Origin: W0P33-017 sp963640395
GTDB taxonomy: Bacteria > Bacillota > Clostridia > Lachnospirales > Lachnospiraceae
DNA length: 8,385 nt
NCBI GenBank assembly: GCA_963640395.1
Contig: CAVHZH010000094.1
Location: 1-8,385 of the forward strand
Direction of reading: 5' to 3'
Made by a program: the position numbers and the translations under genes. Of this stretch, positions 1-7,154 are shown in pieces. The notes below the pieces were generated by a model. That model searched no databases and was not told where the DNA came from. It saw only the letters and a list, made by a program, of their open reading frames with translations. How positions within the stretch are numbered: position 1 is the stretch's first letter; the number at the start of each line of letters is the position of its first letter.

Positions 1-118
1 CACTTATGTACCATTGCCAGCGACAAGTAGCGGGAGCGTGCCTGCGATACATGTGTGCGCATTACCAAAAAAATAACATATGGATTCTGACAGGAACTAC
101 TGTGTCCACAGCCCTCAA
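1..118. other. Unassigned left-edge segment
   Basis: No gene can be supported here. Several frames are open across the edge: a plus-strand frame ends at a TAA at 74-76 (last residues HVCALPKK), another plus frame stays open to about 157, and a minus-strand frame is open throughout with an ATG at 62-60. None has a convincing Shine-Dalgarno site or a recognisable sequence. A short palindrome (CTGTG-TC-CACAG, 100-111) lies just after the stop of the minus-strand gene, but it has no adjacent T-tract on that strand and is not called a terminator. The segment could be intergenic DNA, a dispersed repeat, or the end of a gene truncated by the window. Confidence 0.3.
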
Positions 119-976
119 TCATATGCGATCGAGCAGCTCCTCCAACTGCGCATAGTCGCGCTCTGGATTTTTGATCTTCGCGACCTCTACGATCTTTTTC
201 GTCAGCAGTCGGTAAATCTCCCGGTCGTCCCCGTCCAGCACCTGCAGATGCCGTTCCACAGTACACACATCTGCACGCTCTGCCGGTCCGGTCAGCGCAC
301 CAAACGTATCATGCTCCATGATGGCATCCAGATTGCCCTGCATGATCGGCCGCAATGCCATACGCGCATGCTCACGGTCAAATCCACACCCGCCGAGCAT
401 CCCGATCGCCAGCTCACTCAGACCAACCATCAGGTTTGAGGCTACCGACGCAGCCGCATGATACGCAGTCTTGGATTCTGCGGAAAGCTTCTGGATCGTC
501 AGATTTGCAGCGCACAAACACGCATGAAGCTCCTCCATGCGTTCTCCGCTGCCCTCTAACGTAAACAACGCCTCACCCAGCGTCTGATAGGAATGATACC
601 GATCAAAGACAGCATAAAACGGATGCAGGCTGGCAGCCGTCACGCCGCGTGCATCCGCCCCATCGAACATGGTTGAAGCCAAAGCCCCGCTGCAATGCAG
701 CACAATCTGATGCTCCCATTGACCCATGCGATCACACAGCCCATGCCAGACATCAGCGATCGCACCGTCCGCAGTCGTCACCGCGATCACATCGCAGGCT
801 TCTGCCAACTGGGTAGCGTCTGTAAAGACTTCACTTTCCGTAAATTCAGCCGCCTCCTGCGCAGATGCCGCGCTCCGGCTGTAATAACCGGCAAGCTCCC
901 AACCTGATTCTGATTCTTTTAAATATTTTCCGAGCGAACAGCCTACCCTGCCCGCCCCGATAAAACCAATTCTCAT
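119..976 (-). CDS. Rossmann-fold/DUF2520 protein, PanG-like putative ketopantoate reductase
   Basis: The protein has 285 residues, a normal length for the family. Its N-terminus is a dinucleotide-binding Rossmann fold with the glycine motif GAGRVG at residues 7-12. The C-terminal helical half resembles DUF2520. Motifs typical of the family are CSGAL (95-99), SLHPF (116-120), YHAAASVASN (172-181) and LTGPAERAD (228-236). Family members are cytosolic NAD(P)-dependent dehydrogenase-like proteins. Some, described as PanG, are alternative ketopantoate reductases in pantothenate synthesis, and homologues often lie beside panB/panC. No pan gene is visible here, so the substrate is inference. The ATG at 976 is preferred over an in-frame ATG 16 codons upstream (1024): GGGG lies about 11 bases before it and the residues before it do not belong to the fold. 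The gene lies 106 bases after the YitT gene on the same strand and may be co-transcribed. Confidence 0.85.
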   Translation of the reverse strand: MRIGFIGAGRVGCSLGKYLKESESGWELAGYYSRSAASAQEAAEFTESEVFTDATQLAEACDVIAVTTADGAIADVWHGLCDRMGQWEHQIVLHCSGALASTMFDGADARGVTAASLHPFYAVFDRYHSYQTLGEALFTLEGSGERMEELHACLCAANLTIQKLSAESKTAYHAAASVASNLMVGLSELAIGMLGGCGFDREHARMALRPIMQGNLDAIMEHDTFGALTGPAERADVCTVERHLQVLDGDDREIYRLLTKKIVEVAKIKNPERDYAQLEELLDRI

Positions 977-1021
977 GCTGTTTCTATCCCCTGTTTTCTC
1001 TGCAACGGTAAAAATCTTTCG

Positions 1022-1055
1022 CAATAAAACCTGTCCGCCATATCAGTCACGGACA
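1022..1055 (-). other. Weak hairpin between the YitT and DUF2520 genes
   Basis: TGTCCG (1032-1037) and CGGACA (1050-1055) are perfect 6-bp inverted arms with a 12-base loop, followed on the minus strand by GGTTTTATTG. The stem is short and the T-run is only four bases, so this is at best a leaky terminator or processing site in the 106-base gap. No promoter is recognised in the gap. Confidence 0.25.
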
Positions 1056-1082
1056 AACAATTCCGCGGATAGTAACAGCATA

Positions 1083-1949
1083 TCACATTTTCCCGTCTCC
1101 ATGCAAGACATCTGCGATCTCATTGATCGTAATATATGCATACGGATCAATCTCATGCACGAGCCGCTTGAGTTTTCCGATCTGGAACCAGTTGACAACA
1201 AAATAGATCATCGTCTGATCCGCGCCGGAATAATAGCCCTTTGCCTGGATCATTGTGATTCCGTTTTCAAACGTCGCGGACAACTGCTCACAGATCGCAT
1301 CTGCCTGTCCCGTAATGATAAATGCAGCTTTGGAACGGTCAAAGCCCTCCACAATAAAATCAATCATTTTCGACGCAGCCGCATAAGTCACGATCGAATA
1401 CAGCGGCAGGATCCAGCTCCCGACCACAATTCCGCAGATAATATACAGCATGATATTGTAGATCATAATAAAGCTGCCGAGACTGATACCGATCCGCTTG
1501 CAAAACATCACGCCGAGAATATCGATACCATCCATCGCACCGCCGAAACGCACCGCCAGTCCGCTGCCACAGCCTGAGATGATACCGCCGAAAATCGCAC
1601 ATAAAAACAGGTCGCTGCCCGCCAGCGGCGATACAAAACTCACATCCACCGGCAAAATATCCGTGATCACCCACGCAACCGTCGCGTACACAGCTACCGC
1701 ATAGATCGCGCTGACCGTAAAGGTCAGACCCTCACGCTTTAGCCCCAGCAGGAAAATAGGCACGTTCAATACAAGCAATAACAGCGACAGGCTGATCCAC
1801 TCCGGTGTGATCTGTGAGACAAGCATGGAGATTCCTGAAATGCCGCTGTCATAGAGCTTCACCGGCGCCAAAAACATGACCACACCTACCGCATTAACGA
1901 TTCCCGACAATGTCAAAAATATAAAATTCACCCAATTAAAGTTTTTCAT
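1083..1949 (-). CDS. YitT family membrane protein (YitT_membrane + DUF2179)
   Basis: The protein has 288 residues, usual for the YitT family. The first ~205 residues are strongly hydrophobic, with membrane segments near 8-28, 51-70, 78-98, 113-132, 157-178 and 180-198. They include the family's glycine-rich stretch GGAMDGIDILG (136-146). The C-terminal ~55 residues (about 229-284, starting ITMIQAKGYYSG and containing EIDPYAYI) match the cytoplasmic DUF2179 domain. It is an integral membrane protein, and the biochemical role of the family is not established; a transport or sensing function would be a guess. The start at 1949 has a clear AAAGGAAG Shine-Dalgarno seven bases upstream. It is the fourth gene of the minus-strand series, 110 bases after the kinase-like gene with a hairpin between. 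It could be read with the upstream genes or from a promoter not identified here. Confidence 0.9.
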   Translation of the reverse strand: MKNFNWVNFIFLTLSGIVNAVGVVMFLAPVKLYDSGISGISMLVSQITPEWISLSLLLLVLNVPIFLLGLKREGLTFTVSAIYAVAVYATVAWVITDILPVDVSFVSPLAGSDLFLCAIFGGIISGCGSGLAVRFGGAMDGIDILGVMFCKRIGISLGSFIMIYNIMLYIICGIVVGSWILPLYSIVTYAAASKMIDFIVEGFDRSKAAFIITGQADAICEQLSATFENGITMIQAKGYYSGADQTMIYFVVNWFQIGKLKRLVHEIDPYAYITINEIADVLHGDGKM

Positions 1950-2014
1950 AGACCGCTTCCTTTCTTTTTAGATTTTGGTTTCCCTGCGTTTGTCAAAAAG
2001 TTCTATATACGCAG

Positions 2015-2040
2015 ACAGCGCCGACGAATGCCGACGCTGT
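2015..2040 (-). terminator. Hairpin after the kinase-like gene, possible attenuating terminator
   Basis: On the minus strand, ACAGCGTCG and CGGCGCTGT form a 9-bp GC-rich stem (one G·U pair) with an 8-base loop, 19 bases after the kinase-like stop codon. A T5 run follows only about 15 bases downstream, so it is not a canonical intrinsic terminator. It may reduce read-through into the YitT gene or stabilise the 3' end of the permease-kinase mRNA. The plus strand has no T-tract. Confidence 0.4.
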
Positions 2041-2059
2041 AGCTTGCCTGATAGGAAAT

Positions 2060-2671
2060 TTAATTTTTCCCGGAGTCCTCCATGCGCGCACGAATATACA
2101 TCTCCAGAATATCCGTGGTCGCATCAATACCCTTGAGACTGCTGTTAATGCAAATATCGTAGGTGCGTGAATCGCCCCATTTATCCTCACAGAAATTGTT
2201 GTGATAGCGCTTGCGGTACTCATCGTGCCGTTTCATTTTCTCAAGCGCCTCTTTCTCGGAGAGGTGGTACTTTTCCATGATACGCTTGCACTTTGCCTCT
2301 TTATTTCCGAGAACAAAGATCGAAATCAGTCTCGGATCGCCCTGAAAGATGCCTTCCGCGCAACGACCAACTGCCACAAAGGACTCTCCTTCTGCGGCTT
2401 TCTTTTTCAGATAATCGAACTGCATGTATGCTACATTTAATTCCGCAGAATTGCTGTGGCCCTTTACGCTTCTTGACAGGAACAGCTTGTGTGGTTTCTC
2501 GTCATACCGTCGCAATGACTCCGGATCTACACCCTTATCCACTGCCACTTCATCGAGAATGTTGTGGTCATACATTTTTAAGCCCAGACGCTTTGACAGC
2601 TCTTCCGCGATCGCATGTCCGCCACTTCCGTATTCTCGTCCGATACTGATAATAATCTGTGAATCGCTCAT
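2060..2671 (-). CDS. Cytidylate kinase-like family protein
   Basis: The protein has 203 residues, typical of the cytidylate-kinase-2/AAK6 group of small P-loop nucleoside-monophosphate-kinase-like proteins. The phosphate-binding loop is visible near the N-terminus as SIGREYGSGG (9-18), followed by the first helix. VAVGRCAEGIF (99-109) matches the central conserved strand-loop of the family. Charged helices at 122-160 fit the LID/NMP region, and YDICINSSLKGI (171-182) fits the last core strand. It should bind ATP in the cytosol. The true substrate is unknown: these proteins are distinct from housekeeping Cmk and are common, often in several copies, in Lachnospiraceae. The start is supported by an AGGGGGAACGGGA purine tract just upstream. 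Only 18 bases separate it from the permease gene, so the two are almost certainly co-transcribed, which hints at a linked role that cannot be named. Confidence 0.88.
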   Translation of the reverse strand: MSDSQIIISIGREYGSGGHAIAEELSKRLGLKMYDHNILDEVAVDKGVDPESLRRYDEKPHKLFLSRSVKGHSNSAELNVAYMQFDYLKKKAAEGESFVAVGRCAEGIFQGDPRLISIFVLGNKEAKCKRIMEKYHLSEKEALEKMKRHDEYRKRYHNNFCEDKWGDSRTYDICINSSLKGIDATTDILEMYIRARMEDSGKN

Positions 2672-2689
2672 AATCCCGTTCCCCCTTTT

Positions 2690-4039
2690 TTAGAAATATC
2701 TCACATAAACGCACACCATAGAGATCAATACAACCATGATCGTCGCCGGTGCACAATACTTACAATATTTGCCCCAACCGATCGGATAACCCTCTCTGGA
2801 AGCAACTGAGATACCGACAACGTTCGCAGATGCACCAATCGGTGTTGCACTGCCTCCGATATCTGTACCCATTGATAATGTCCATGCCAGCACTGACAGG
2901 TCAATGCCCTGCAACTGTGACAAGGTCTGGATAACCGGCAGCATGGTAGCCGCAAACGGGATATTATCAACAAATGCACTGGCAATGGCAGAGATCCAGA
3001 GGATAACTGCTACGACAAGCTTTGCATTGGAACCGCAGATATAGCTGATTCCGTCCGCGATCAGTACAAGCACACCTGTCTGCTCCAGTCCGCCAACCAC
3101 GATAAACAATCCGATGAAGAACAACAATGTCTTATAATCGACCTTCTTTAACAGATCCGGAATCTCAGCGTGATGAACGATCAGTGTAAGGATCGCAACC
3201 AGCACACCGATAAATGCTACGGTCAGACCTGTGTTCGCATGTGTTACCAGAAGCACAACTGCAACGGCAAAGATCGCAATGCTCAGACCAAACAGCTTCT
3301 TATCAGAAACTGCATCCTTCGGGTCAGGCAGATGCTCCGGCTTCACGCCTGTTTCAGCAGACAGCTCCTTGTGGAAGCAGAAGTAAAAATAGATCACTGC
3401 AGCGATCAGCGAAATACCGGCGATCACACCAGTATTCGTCAAAAAGTCAATAAATGAATAATGTAAAGCTGTTCCGATAATGATGTTCGGCGGATCTCCG
3501 CACATGGTAGACGATCCACCCAGATTCGCACAGAATACCTCGGACAAAATCATCGGTATCGGATTACATTTCAGCAACTGGCACAGCTCTACGGTAACAG
3601 CCGCCAAGAATAAAATAACGGTAATACTGTCGATAAACATAGACAAAAATGCTGACATTACCATAAATACGACAAAGATACGCACCGGCTTGTAATCAAC
3701 CATCTTAGCAAGCTTCAGACACAGCCAGCGGAAAAATCCTGCCTTTCCCATGCCCTCTACCATGATCATCATGCCTGCGATGAAAATGATCGTAGACCAG
3801 TTGATTCCTGCGGTCGTCTCACTGGCTTCTGCACTCGCATGCCAGAAATCGGGGGTAAAAATACTGTGAAAATTCAATGTGTTCAGGATTGCCTCGGGGC
3901 TGCGCATGCAGATACCGAATACGACAACCAGCATAATCGCTCCGCAACCTAACGTTACATACTGACGTTCGATCTTCTCTGTGATGATCAACAGGAACAT
4001 CACAAGGAAAATAATCAGTGCTAAAATTTTTGCAACCAT
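2690..4039 (-). CDS. SLC13/ArsB-NhaD type ion transporter (permease)
   Basis: This 449-residue integral membrane protein of the ion-transporter superfamily (ArsB/NhaD/SLC13/CitM type) has about 11-12 hydrophobic segments. The internal two-fold repeat of the superfamily is visible. The first half carries FIDSITVIL (135-143) and the loop NLGGSSTMCGDPPN (172-185); the second half carries FVDNIPFAATMLPVI (356-370) and the matching loop GTDIGGSATPIGASAN (391-406). These helix-break loops normally line the substrate and cation sites. Substrates in the superfamily range from arsenite and sodium ions to di- and tricarboxylates, and the sequence alone does not decide which applies. No arsR or arsC lies nearby, which argues against arsenic resistance. 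AGAGGA lies eight bases before the ATG. The start is only 36 bases from the boundary of the 154-bp mobile element, so the promoter was either displaced or lies within the element or further upstream. Confidence 0.9.
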   Translation of the reverse strand: MVAKILALIIFLVMFLLIITEKIERQYVTLGCGAIMLVVVFGICMRSPEAILNTLNFHSIFTPDFWHASAEASETTAGINWSTIIFIAGMMIMVEGMGKAGFFRWLCLKLAKMVDYKPVRIFVVFMVMSAFLSMFIDSITVILFLAAVTVELCQLLKCNPIPMILSEVFCANLGGSSTMCGDPPNIIIGTALHYSFIDFLTNTGVIAGISLIAAVIYFYFCFHKELSAETGVKPEHLPDPKDAVSDKKLFGLSIAIFAVAVVLLVTHANTGLTVAFIGVLVAILTLIVHHAEIPDLLKKVDYKTLLFFIGLFIVVGGLEQTGVLVLIADGISYICGSNAKLVVAVILWISAIASAFVDNIPFAATMLPVIQTLSQLQGIDLSVLAWTLSMGTDIGGSATPIGASANVVGISVASREGYPIGWGKYCKYCAPATIMVVLISMVCVYVRYF

Positions 4040-4067
4040 AATTGTTCCTCTCTTCTGTTTTTAATAT

Positions 4068-4075
4068 GAATGTGT
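4068..4075. repeat. Target-site duplication, left copy
   Basis: GAATGTGT, identical to the copy at 4230-4237 and directly abutting the left terminal inverted repeat of the 154-bp element. Removing the element and one copy restores a continuous intergenic sequence between the small exported-protein gene and the permease. Confidence 0.88.
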
Positions 4076-4229
4076 GTAACTGTTCAGAGCCAGGCAAAAT
4101 TTCGTATATCAGACGTGAAATGCTTGCATTTCTAAGGCTGATTATGAAATTTTATTTGGCTTGAACGCCACATGAGCAAAAGGAAAGCTGCGCAGCAGCG
4201 GTTTTGCGAATGGGGCTCTGAACAGTTAC
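4076..4229. mobile_element. 154-bp MITE, IS66-like ends
   Basis: The element is bounded by perfect 16-bp inverted repeats: GTAACTGTTCAGAGCC at 4076-4091 and its exact reverse complement at 4214-4229. It is flanked directly by a perfect 8-bp direct repeat, GAATGTGT, at 4068-4075 and 4230-4237. This is the signature of a transposition with an 8-bp target duplication. At 154 bp it cannot encode a transposase, so it is non-autonomous. Ends beginning GTAA together with 8-bp duplications are characteristic of the IS66 family; the assignment to IS66 is inference from those two traits. The interior holds a near-perfect palindrome GAAATGC-TT-GCATTTC (4117-4132) and GCTGCGCAGC (4187-4196). It sits between the small exported-protein gene, whose stop codon (4239-4237) overlaps the duplication by one base, and the permease start. 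Confidence 0.88.
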
Positions 4230-4237
4230 GAATGTGT
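4230..4237. repeat. Target-site duplication, right copy
   Basis: GAATGTGT, directly abutting the right terminal inverted repeat. Its last base is also the final base of the TAA stop of the upstream minus-strand gene, so the insertion fell just beyond that coding sequence and left the stop intact. Confidence 0.88.
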
Positions 4238-4680
4238 TATACAAAAAGGAAAAGGTGTCCTTTGATCCCATCATGTGCCTGTATATAAGAAACAATATGC
4301 ATCAGCCCATGCGTCTGGCAACTGCTGTCATGGAAAATCCCGGCAGCGAGCATCGCGACCAGCGCGGCAAGTCCGGGCAGCGGCCGGTGCTGCATTAGCA
4401 AGGAGGCATCTGCCCGATGGATAAATACCGCCCTGCGGTCATTGGAATCAGCCGATGCCGGCACATCGTCATTTGAAATCCACTGTCCGCTGTCCAACAG
4501 ATCCGGGAACGTGGCGATCTGTGTCTTTATCTGCTGATATACCGATTCGGAGGATTCCCTGCAGACAATGTAGCTAAGACCATTGTCCAGCTGTGCATAA
4601 CAACCGCACGCGACAACCACAGACATGCAAAGGAATACGAGACATTTCGTCACGTAAATATGCCGTCTTATCATTATCAT
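4237..4680 (-). CDS. Small exported or lipoprotein-like protein of unknown function
   Basis: The family of this 147-residue protein is not recognised. The N-terminus looks like an export signal: basic residues (R5, R6, K12), a hydrophobic core (about 13-25), and VVAC (22-25), which fits a loose lipobox with C25 as a possible lipidation site; YAQ (28-30) could instead be a signal-peptidase I site. The remainder is mostly polar, with a second hydrophobic stretch at 101-116 and cysteines at 40 and 121 outside the signal region. That it is a real gene is supported by a GGGGG Shine-Dalgarno six bases before the ATG, a near-consensus sigma-A promoter, and no competing frame. It lies upstream of the permease on the same strand, separated by the MITE. 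Its role, and whether it serves the permease, are unknown. Confidence 0.65.
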   Translation of the reverse strand: MIMIRRHIYVTKCLVFLCMSVVVACGCYAQLDNGLSYIVCRESSESVYQQIKTQIATFPDLLDSGQWISNDDVPASADSNDRRAVFIHRADASLLMQHRPLPGLAALVAMLAAGIFHDSSCQTHGLMHIVSYIQAHDGIKGHLFLFV

Positions 4681-4724
4681 ATGTATCCCCCTCTCTATAA
4701 AATTTTACCCTTTAATCGATTGTT

Positions 4725-4753
4725 ACTATAGCCTTTTTCATTTTGAAAGTCAA
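4725..4753 (-). promoter_or_regulatory. Sigma-A promoter of the small exported-protein gene
   Basis: On the minus strand the -35 box TTGACT (4753-4748) and -10 box TATAGT (4730-4725) are separated by exactly 17 bases, each 5/6 to consensus. Transcription would start near 4718, giving a leader of about 38 bases that includes the GGGGG ribosome-binding site. It is downstream of the phosphorylase terminator, so it begins a separate unit that may extend through the permease and kinase-like genes. Confidence 0.75.
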
Positions 4754-4790
4754 GAAATTATTGTTTTTTTCCGTACAAATACTGCATATA

Positions 4791-4819
4791 AAACGCCGGC
4801 ATGATCACTGCCGACGTTT
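4791..4819 (-). terminator. Intrinsic terminator of the glucan phosphorylase gene
   Basis: Minus-strand RNA forms a 10-bp stem, AAACGTCGGC with GCCGGCGTTT (one G·U pair), around a 9-base loop, followed directly by a T-rich tail (TTTTATAT). It begins 11 bases after the phosphorylase stop codon. The plus strand lacks a T-tract after the stem, so it is assigned to the minus strand. Confidence 0.75.
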
Positions 4820-4830
4820 CCAAAAATACC

Positions 4831-7092
4831 CTATTTTGTTAATTTCCAGATCTCATCATTGTACTGTGCGATCGTGCGGTCAGATGAGAAAAATCCCGCC
4901 TGACTGATATTCTTTAACATCATTTTCGCCCATGCCTTGCGATCCTCATAAGCCTCATAAATGCGATCCCTTGTTGCTACATAATCCTCGTAATCGGGGA
5001 AGGTCATAAACCAGTCTTTGTTTAACAGTTCCCGATACAGACGCTCCAAGTTCTCTTTTACACCGATCGCAAGCATCTCGTCGCCCACGATAAAGTCTAC
5101 GCACTTTTTCAGATCCGCATCCTTTTCGTAATACTCCCTTGACACATAATCAGCGCGCGCATAGCGGTCAATGACAGTCTCGCTGCTCTCGCCGAAAATA
5201 AAGATATTATCGTTTCCAACCAGCTCGGCGATCTCTACATTTGCGCCGTCCATCGTTCCGATCGTAACCGCACCGTTGAGCATGAACTTCATATTACTTG
5301 TTCCGGATGCTTCCTTCGATGCCAGAGAAATCTGCTCATCGATATCGCAAGCAGGTATCAGCTTTTCTGCCAGCGTCACATTATAGTTTTCTACCATGAC
5401 TACCTGTAAATACGGGCTGACCGCCGGATCATCCGCGATCAACTGCTGCAGGCATAAAATCAGGTGAATGATATCTTTTGCAATGACGTAAGCCGGTGCA
5501 GCCTTTGCGCCGAAAATCACGGTGATCGGACGCTTCGGCAGCTTGCCGCCCTTGATCTCAAAATATTTATGGATCACATACAGTGCATTCAACTGCTGTC
5601 TCTTGTACTCGTGCAGACGCTTGATCTGGATATCAAAAATCGCATTTTCTGCCAGCTCAATATTCTGTGTGCGCTTCATGTAATCTCTCAAAATTGCTTT
5701 TCTCGCATCCTTGACGGCGAGCAGCTTCTCCAATACCGCATCATCATTCAAGAACTGCTCCAGCTTTGTCAGCTCCATGGCATCCTTCTTGAAGCCGGGT
5801 CCGATCAGCTCCTCGATCAGCTTTGCCAGCTCGGGATTGCTGTAGAGCAGCCAGCGGCGGAACGTGATACCGTTCGTCTTGTTATTGAATTTTTCCGGAT
5901 AAAGTTCATAAAACTTGTGCAGCTCGGTGTTTTTCAAAATCTCTGTATGCAGTGCCGCTACGCCATTGACACTGATGCCATAGTGGATATCGATATGTGC
6001 CATGCATACGCAGTCATCCTTATTGATGATCGCTACATCGGGATCGTTGTACTTCTTATTGACACGCGCATCCAACTCACGGATGATCGGCATCAACTGC
6101 GGAACCGCCTGTTTCATGAAGGCTACCGGCCATTTTTCGAGTGCCTCTGCGAGAATCGTATGGTTCGTGTACGCACAGGTCTTAGATACGACTTCGATCG
6201 CCTCATCCATCGTCATGCCACGCTCCTGCAGCAGACGGATCAGCTCCGGAATCACCATCGTCGGATGGGTATCATTGATCTGGATCACTGCATAGTCATA
6301 CAGATCGTACAGATCAGATCCCTTTGCCTGTGCCTCATCCAAAATCAGATGTGCCGCATTGCTGACCATGAAATACTGCTGATAGACACGCAGCAGACGG
6401 CCTGCATCGTCGCTGTCATCCGGATACAAAAATAAGGTCAGGTTCTTTGCAATGTCTTCTTTATTAAAATCAATATTATCTGCTCCGACGATCGACTCAT
6501 CTACAGTCTCAACGTCAAACAGATGCAGCTTGGTCGTGCGGTTCTCATAACCGACCACATCGATATCATACATCCTTGACTTTAACTGAAAGCCGCCGAA
6601 TTCAATATTGTATGTGGTATCGGTCGGATGCAGCCAGCTATTTTCTGTCATCCACGGATTCGGTGTCTCGTTCTGCAAGTGATTGCGGAACACCTGCTTG
6701 AACAAGCCGTAATGATAATTCAATCCGACACCGTCGCCGTTGAGTCCGAGTGTCGCGATGGAGTCCAGAAAGCATGCTGCCAGACGGCCGAGTCCACCGT
6801 TTCCGAGCGACGGCTCTGCCTCGATCTCCTCGATGGCAGCGAGTGATTTTCCGCACTTTTCCAGCTCTGTCTTTACTTCATCGTACAGCCCCAGATTGAT
6901 CAGGTTGTTGGATAACAGCTTGCCGATCAAAAACTCTGCCGAGATATAATACAGCTTCTTTTTGCCCTCGTTGCTCTCCTTCTCCTTTGCAGCTTCCTTC
7001 ACATACTCTAACAGTGCCACGTAGATCTCCTCGTTGGTGCACTGATCCATAAAACGTCCAAATCTCTTTTTTACATATTCATTGACTGTCAT
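4831..7092 (-). CDS. glgP: Glycogen/starch/alpha-glucan phosphorylase (GT35)
   Basis: This cytosolic enzyme removes terminal glucose units from alpha-1,4-glucans with phosphate, giving glucose-1-phosphate. From the chosen start it has 753 residues, somewhat shorter than E. coli GlgP/MalP (about 800-815) and like a compact clostridial form. Family motifs are SLGNGGLGRLAACFLDS (95-111), LYPDDSDDAGRLL in the middle region, INDTHPTM (272-279), and the pyridoxal-phosphate site GTSNMKFMLNGA with the Schiff-base lysine K602. The catalytic core appears intact. The start at 7092 is preferred because AGGAG lies seven bases upstream; an in-frame ATG at 7119 (nine more residues) has its nearest AAGGA about 15 bases away. 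It is divergent from an AraC-type regulator, preceded by a folded 105-bp element and closed by an intrinsic terminator. No other glycogen gene is in the window, so storage versus dietary-glucan use is undecided. Confidence 0.95.
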   Translation of the reverse strand: MTVNEYVKKRFGRFMDQCTNEEIYVALLEYVKEAAKEKESNEGKKKLYYISAEFLIGKLLSNNLINLGLYDEVKTELEKCGKSLAAIEEIEAEPSLGNGGLGRLAACFLDSIATLGLNGDGVGLNYHYGLFKQVFRNHLQNETPNPWMTENSWLHPTDTTYNIEFGGFQLKSRMYDIDVVGYENRTTKLHLFDVETVDESIVGADNIDFNKEDIAKNLTLFLYPDDSDDAGRLLRVYQQYFMVSNAAHLILDEAQAKGSDLYDLYDYAVIQINDTHPTMVIPELIRLLQERGMTMDEAIEVVSKTCAYTNHTILAEALEKWPVAFMKQAVPQLMPIIRELDARVNKKYNDPDVAIINKDDCVCMAHIDIHYGISVNGVAALHTEILKNTELHKFYELYPEKFNNKTNGITFRRWLLYSNPELAKLIEELIGPGFKKDAMELTKLEQFLNDDAVLEKLLAVKDARKAILRDYMKRTQNIELAENAIFDIQIKRLHEYKRQQLNALYVIHKYFEIKGGKLPKRPITVIFGAKAAPAYVIAKDIIHLILCLQQLIADDPAVSPYLQVVMVENYNVTLAEKLIPACDIDEQISLASKEASGTSNMKFMLNGAVTIGTMDGANVEIAELVGNDNIFIFGESSETVIDRYARADYVSREYYEKDADLKKCVDFIVGDEMLAIGVKENLERLYRELLNKDWFMTFPDYEDYVATRDRIYEAYEDRKAWAKMMLKNISQAGFFSSDRTIAQYNDEIWKLTK

Positions 7093-7154
7093 CGTTCTGC
7101 TCCTTTTGCTCTGTGCCATCTTTTACATGAATGTTCCTTCAAGCCCTGTTTCTA

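Noticed and set aside
1..62. Start of a panB-like gene downstream of the DUF2520 gene on the minus strand
   Set aside because: The open minus-strand frame beginning at 62 does not resemble PanB and has no Shine-Dalgarno site.
975..1577. Plus-strand open frame of 200 codons across the YitT gene
   Set aside because: It is a shadow of the YitT coding sequence: low-complexity, charged composition, no ribosome-binding site and no domain.
1970..1996. Perfect TTGACA (minus strand, 1996-1991) as a promoter for the YitT gene
   Set aside because: The only -10 at suitable spacing (TCTAAA, 18 bases) would start transcription within about 10 bases of the ATG, overlapping the Shine-Dalgarno site.
2690..4039. 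Arsenite efflux pump (ArsB) assignment
   Set aside because: The helix-break motifs are shared by the whole superfamily, and no arsR, arsC or arsA lies nearby, so only the broad family is called.
5464..6435. Long plus-strand open frame (323 codons) inside the phosphorylase gene
   Set aside because: It is antisense to a well-supported glgP reading frame, lacks family resemblance, and arises from codon bias on the opposite strand.
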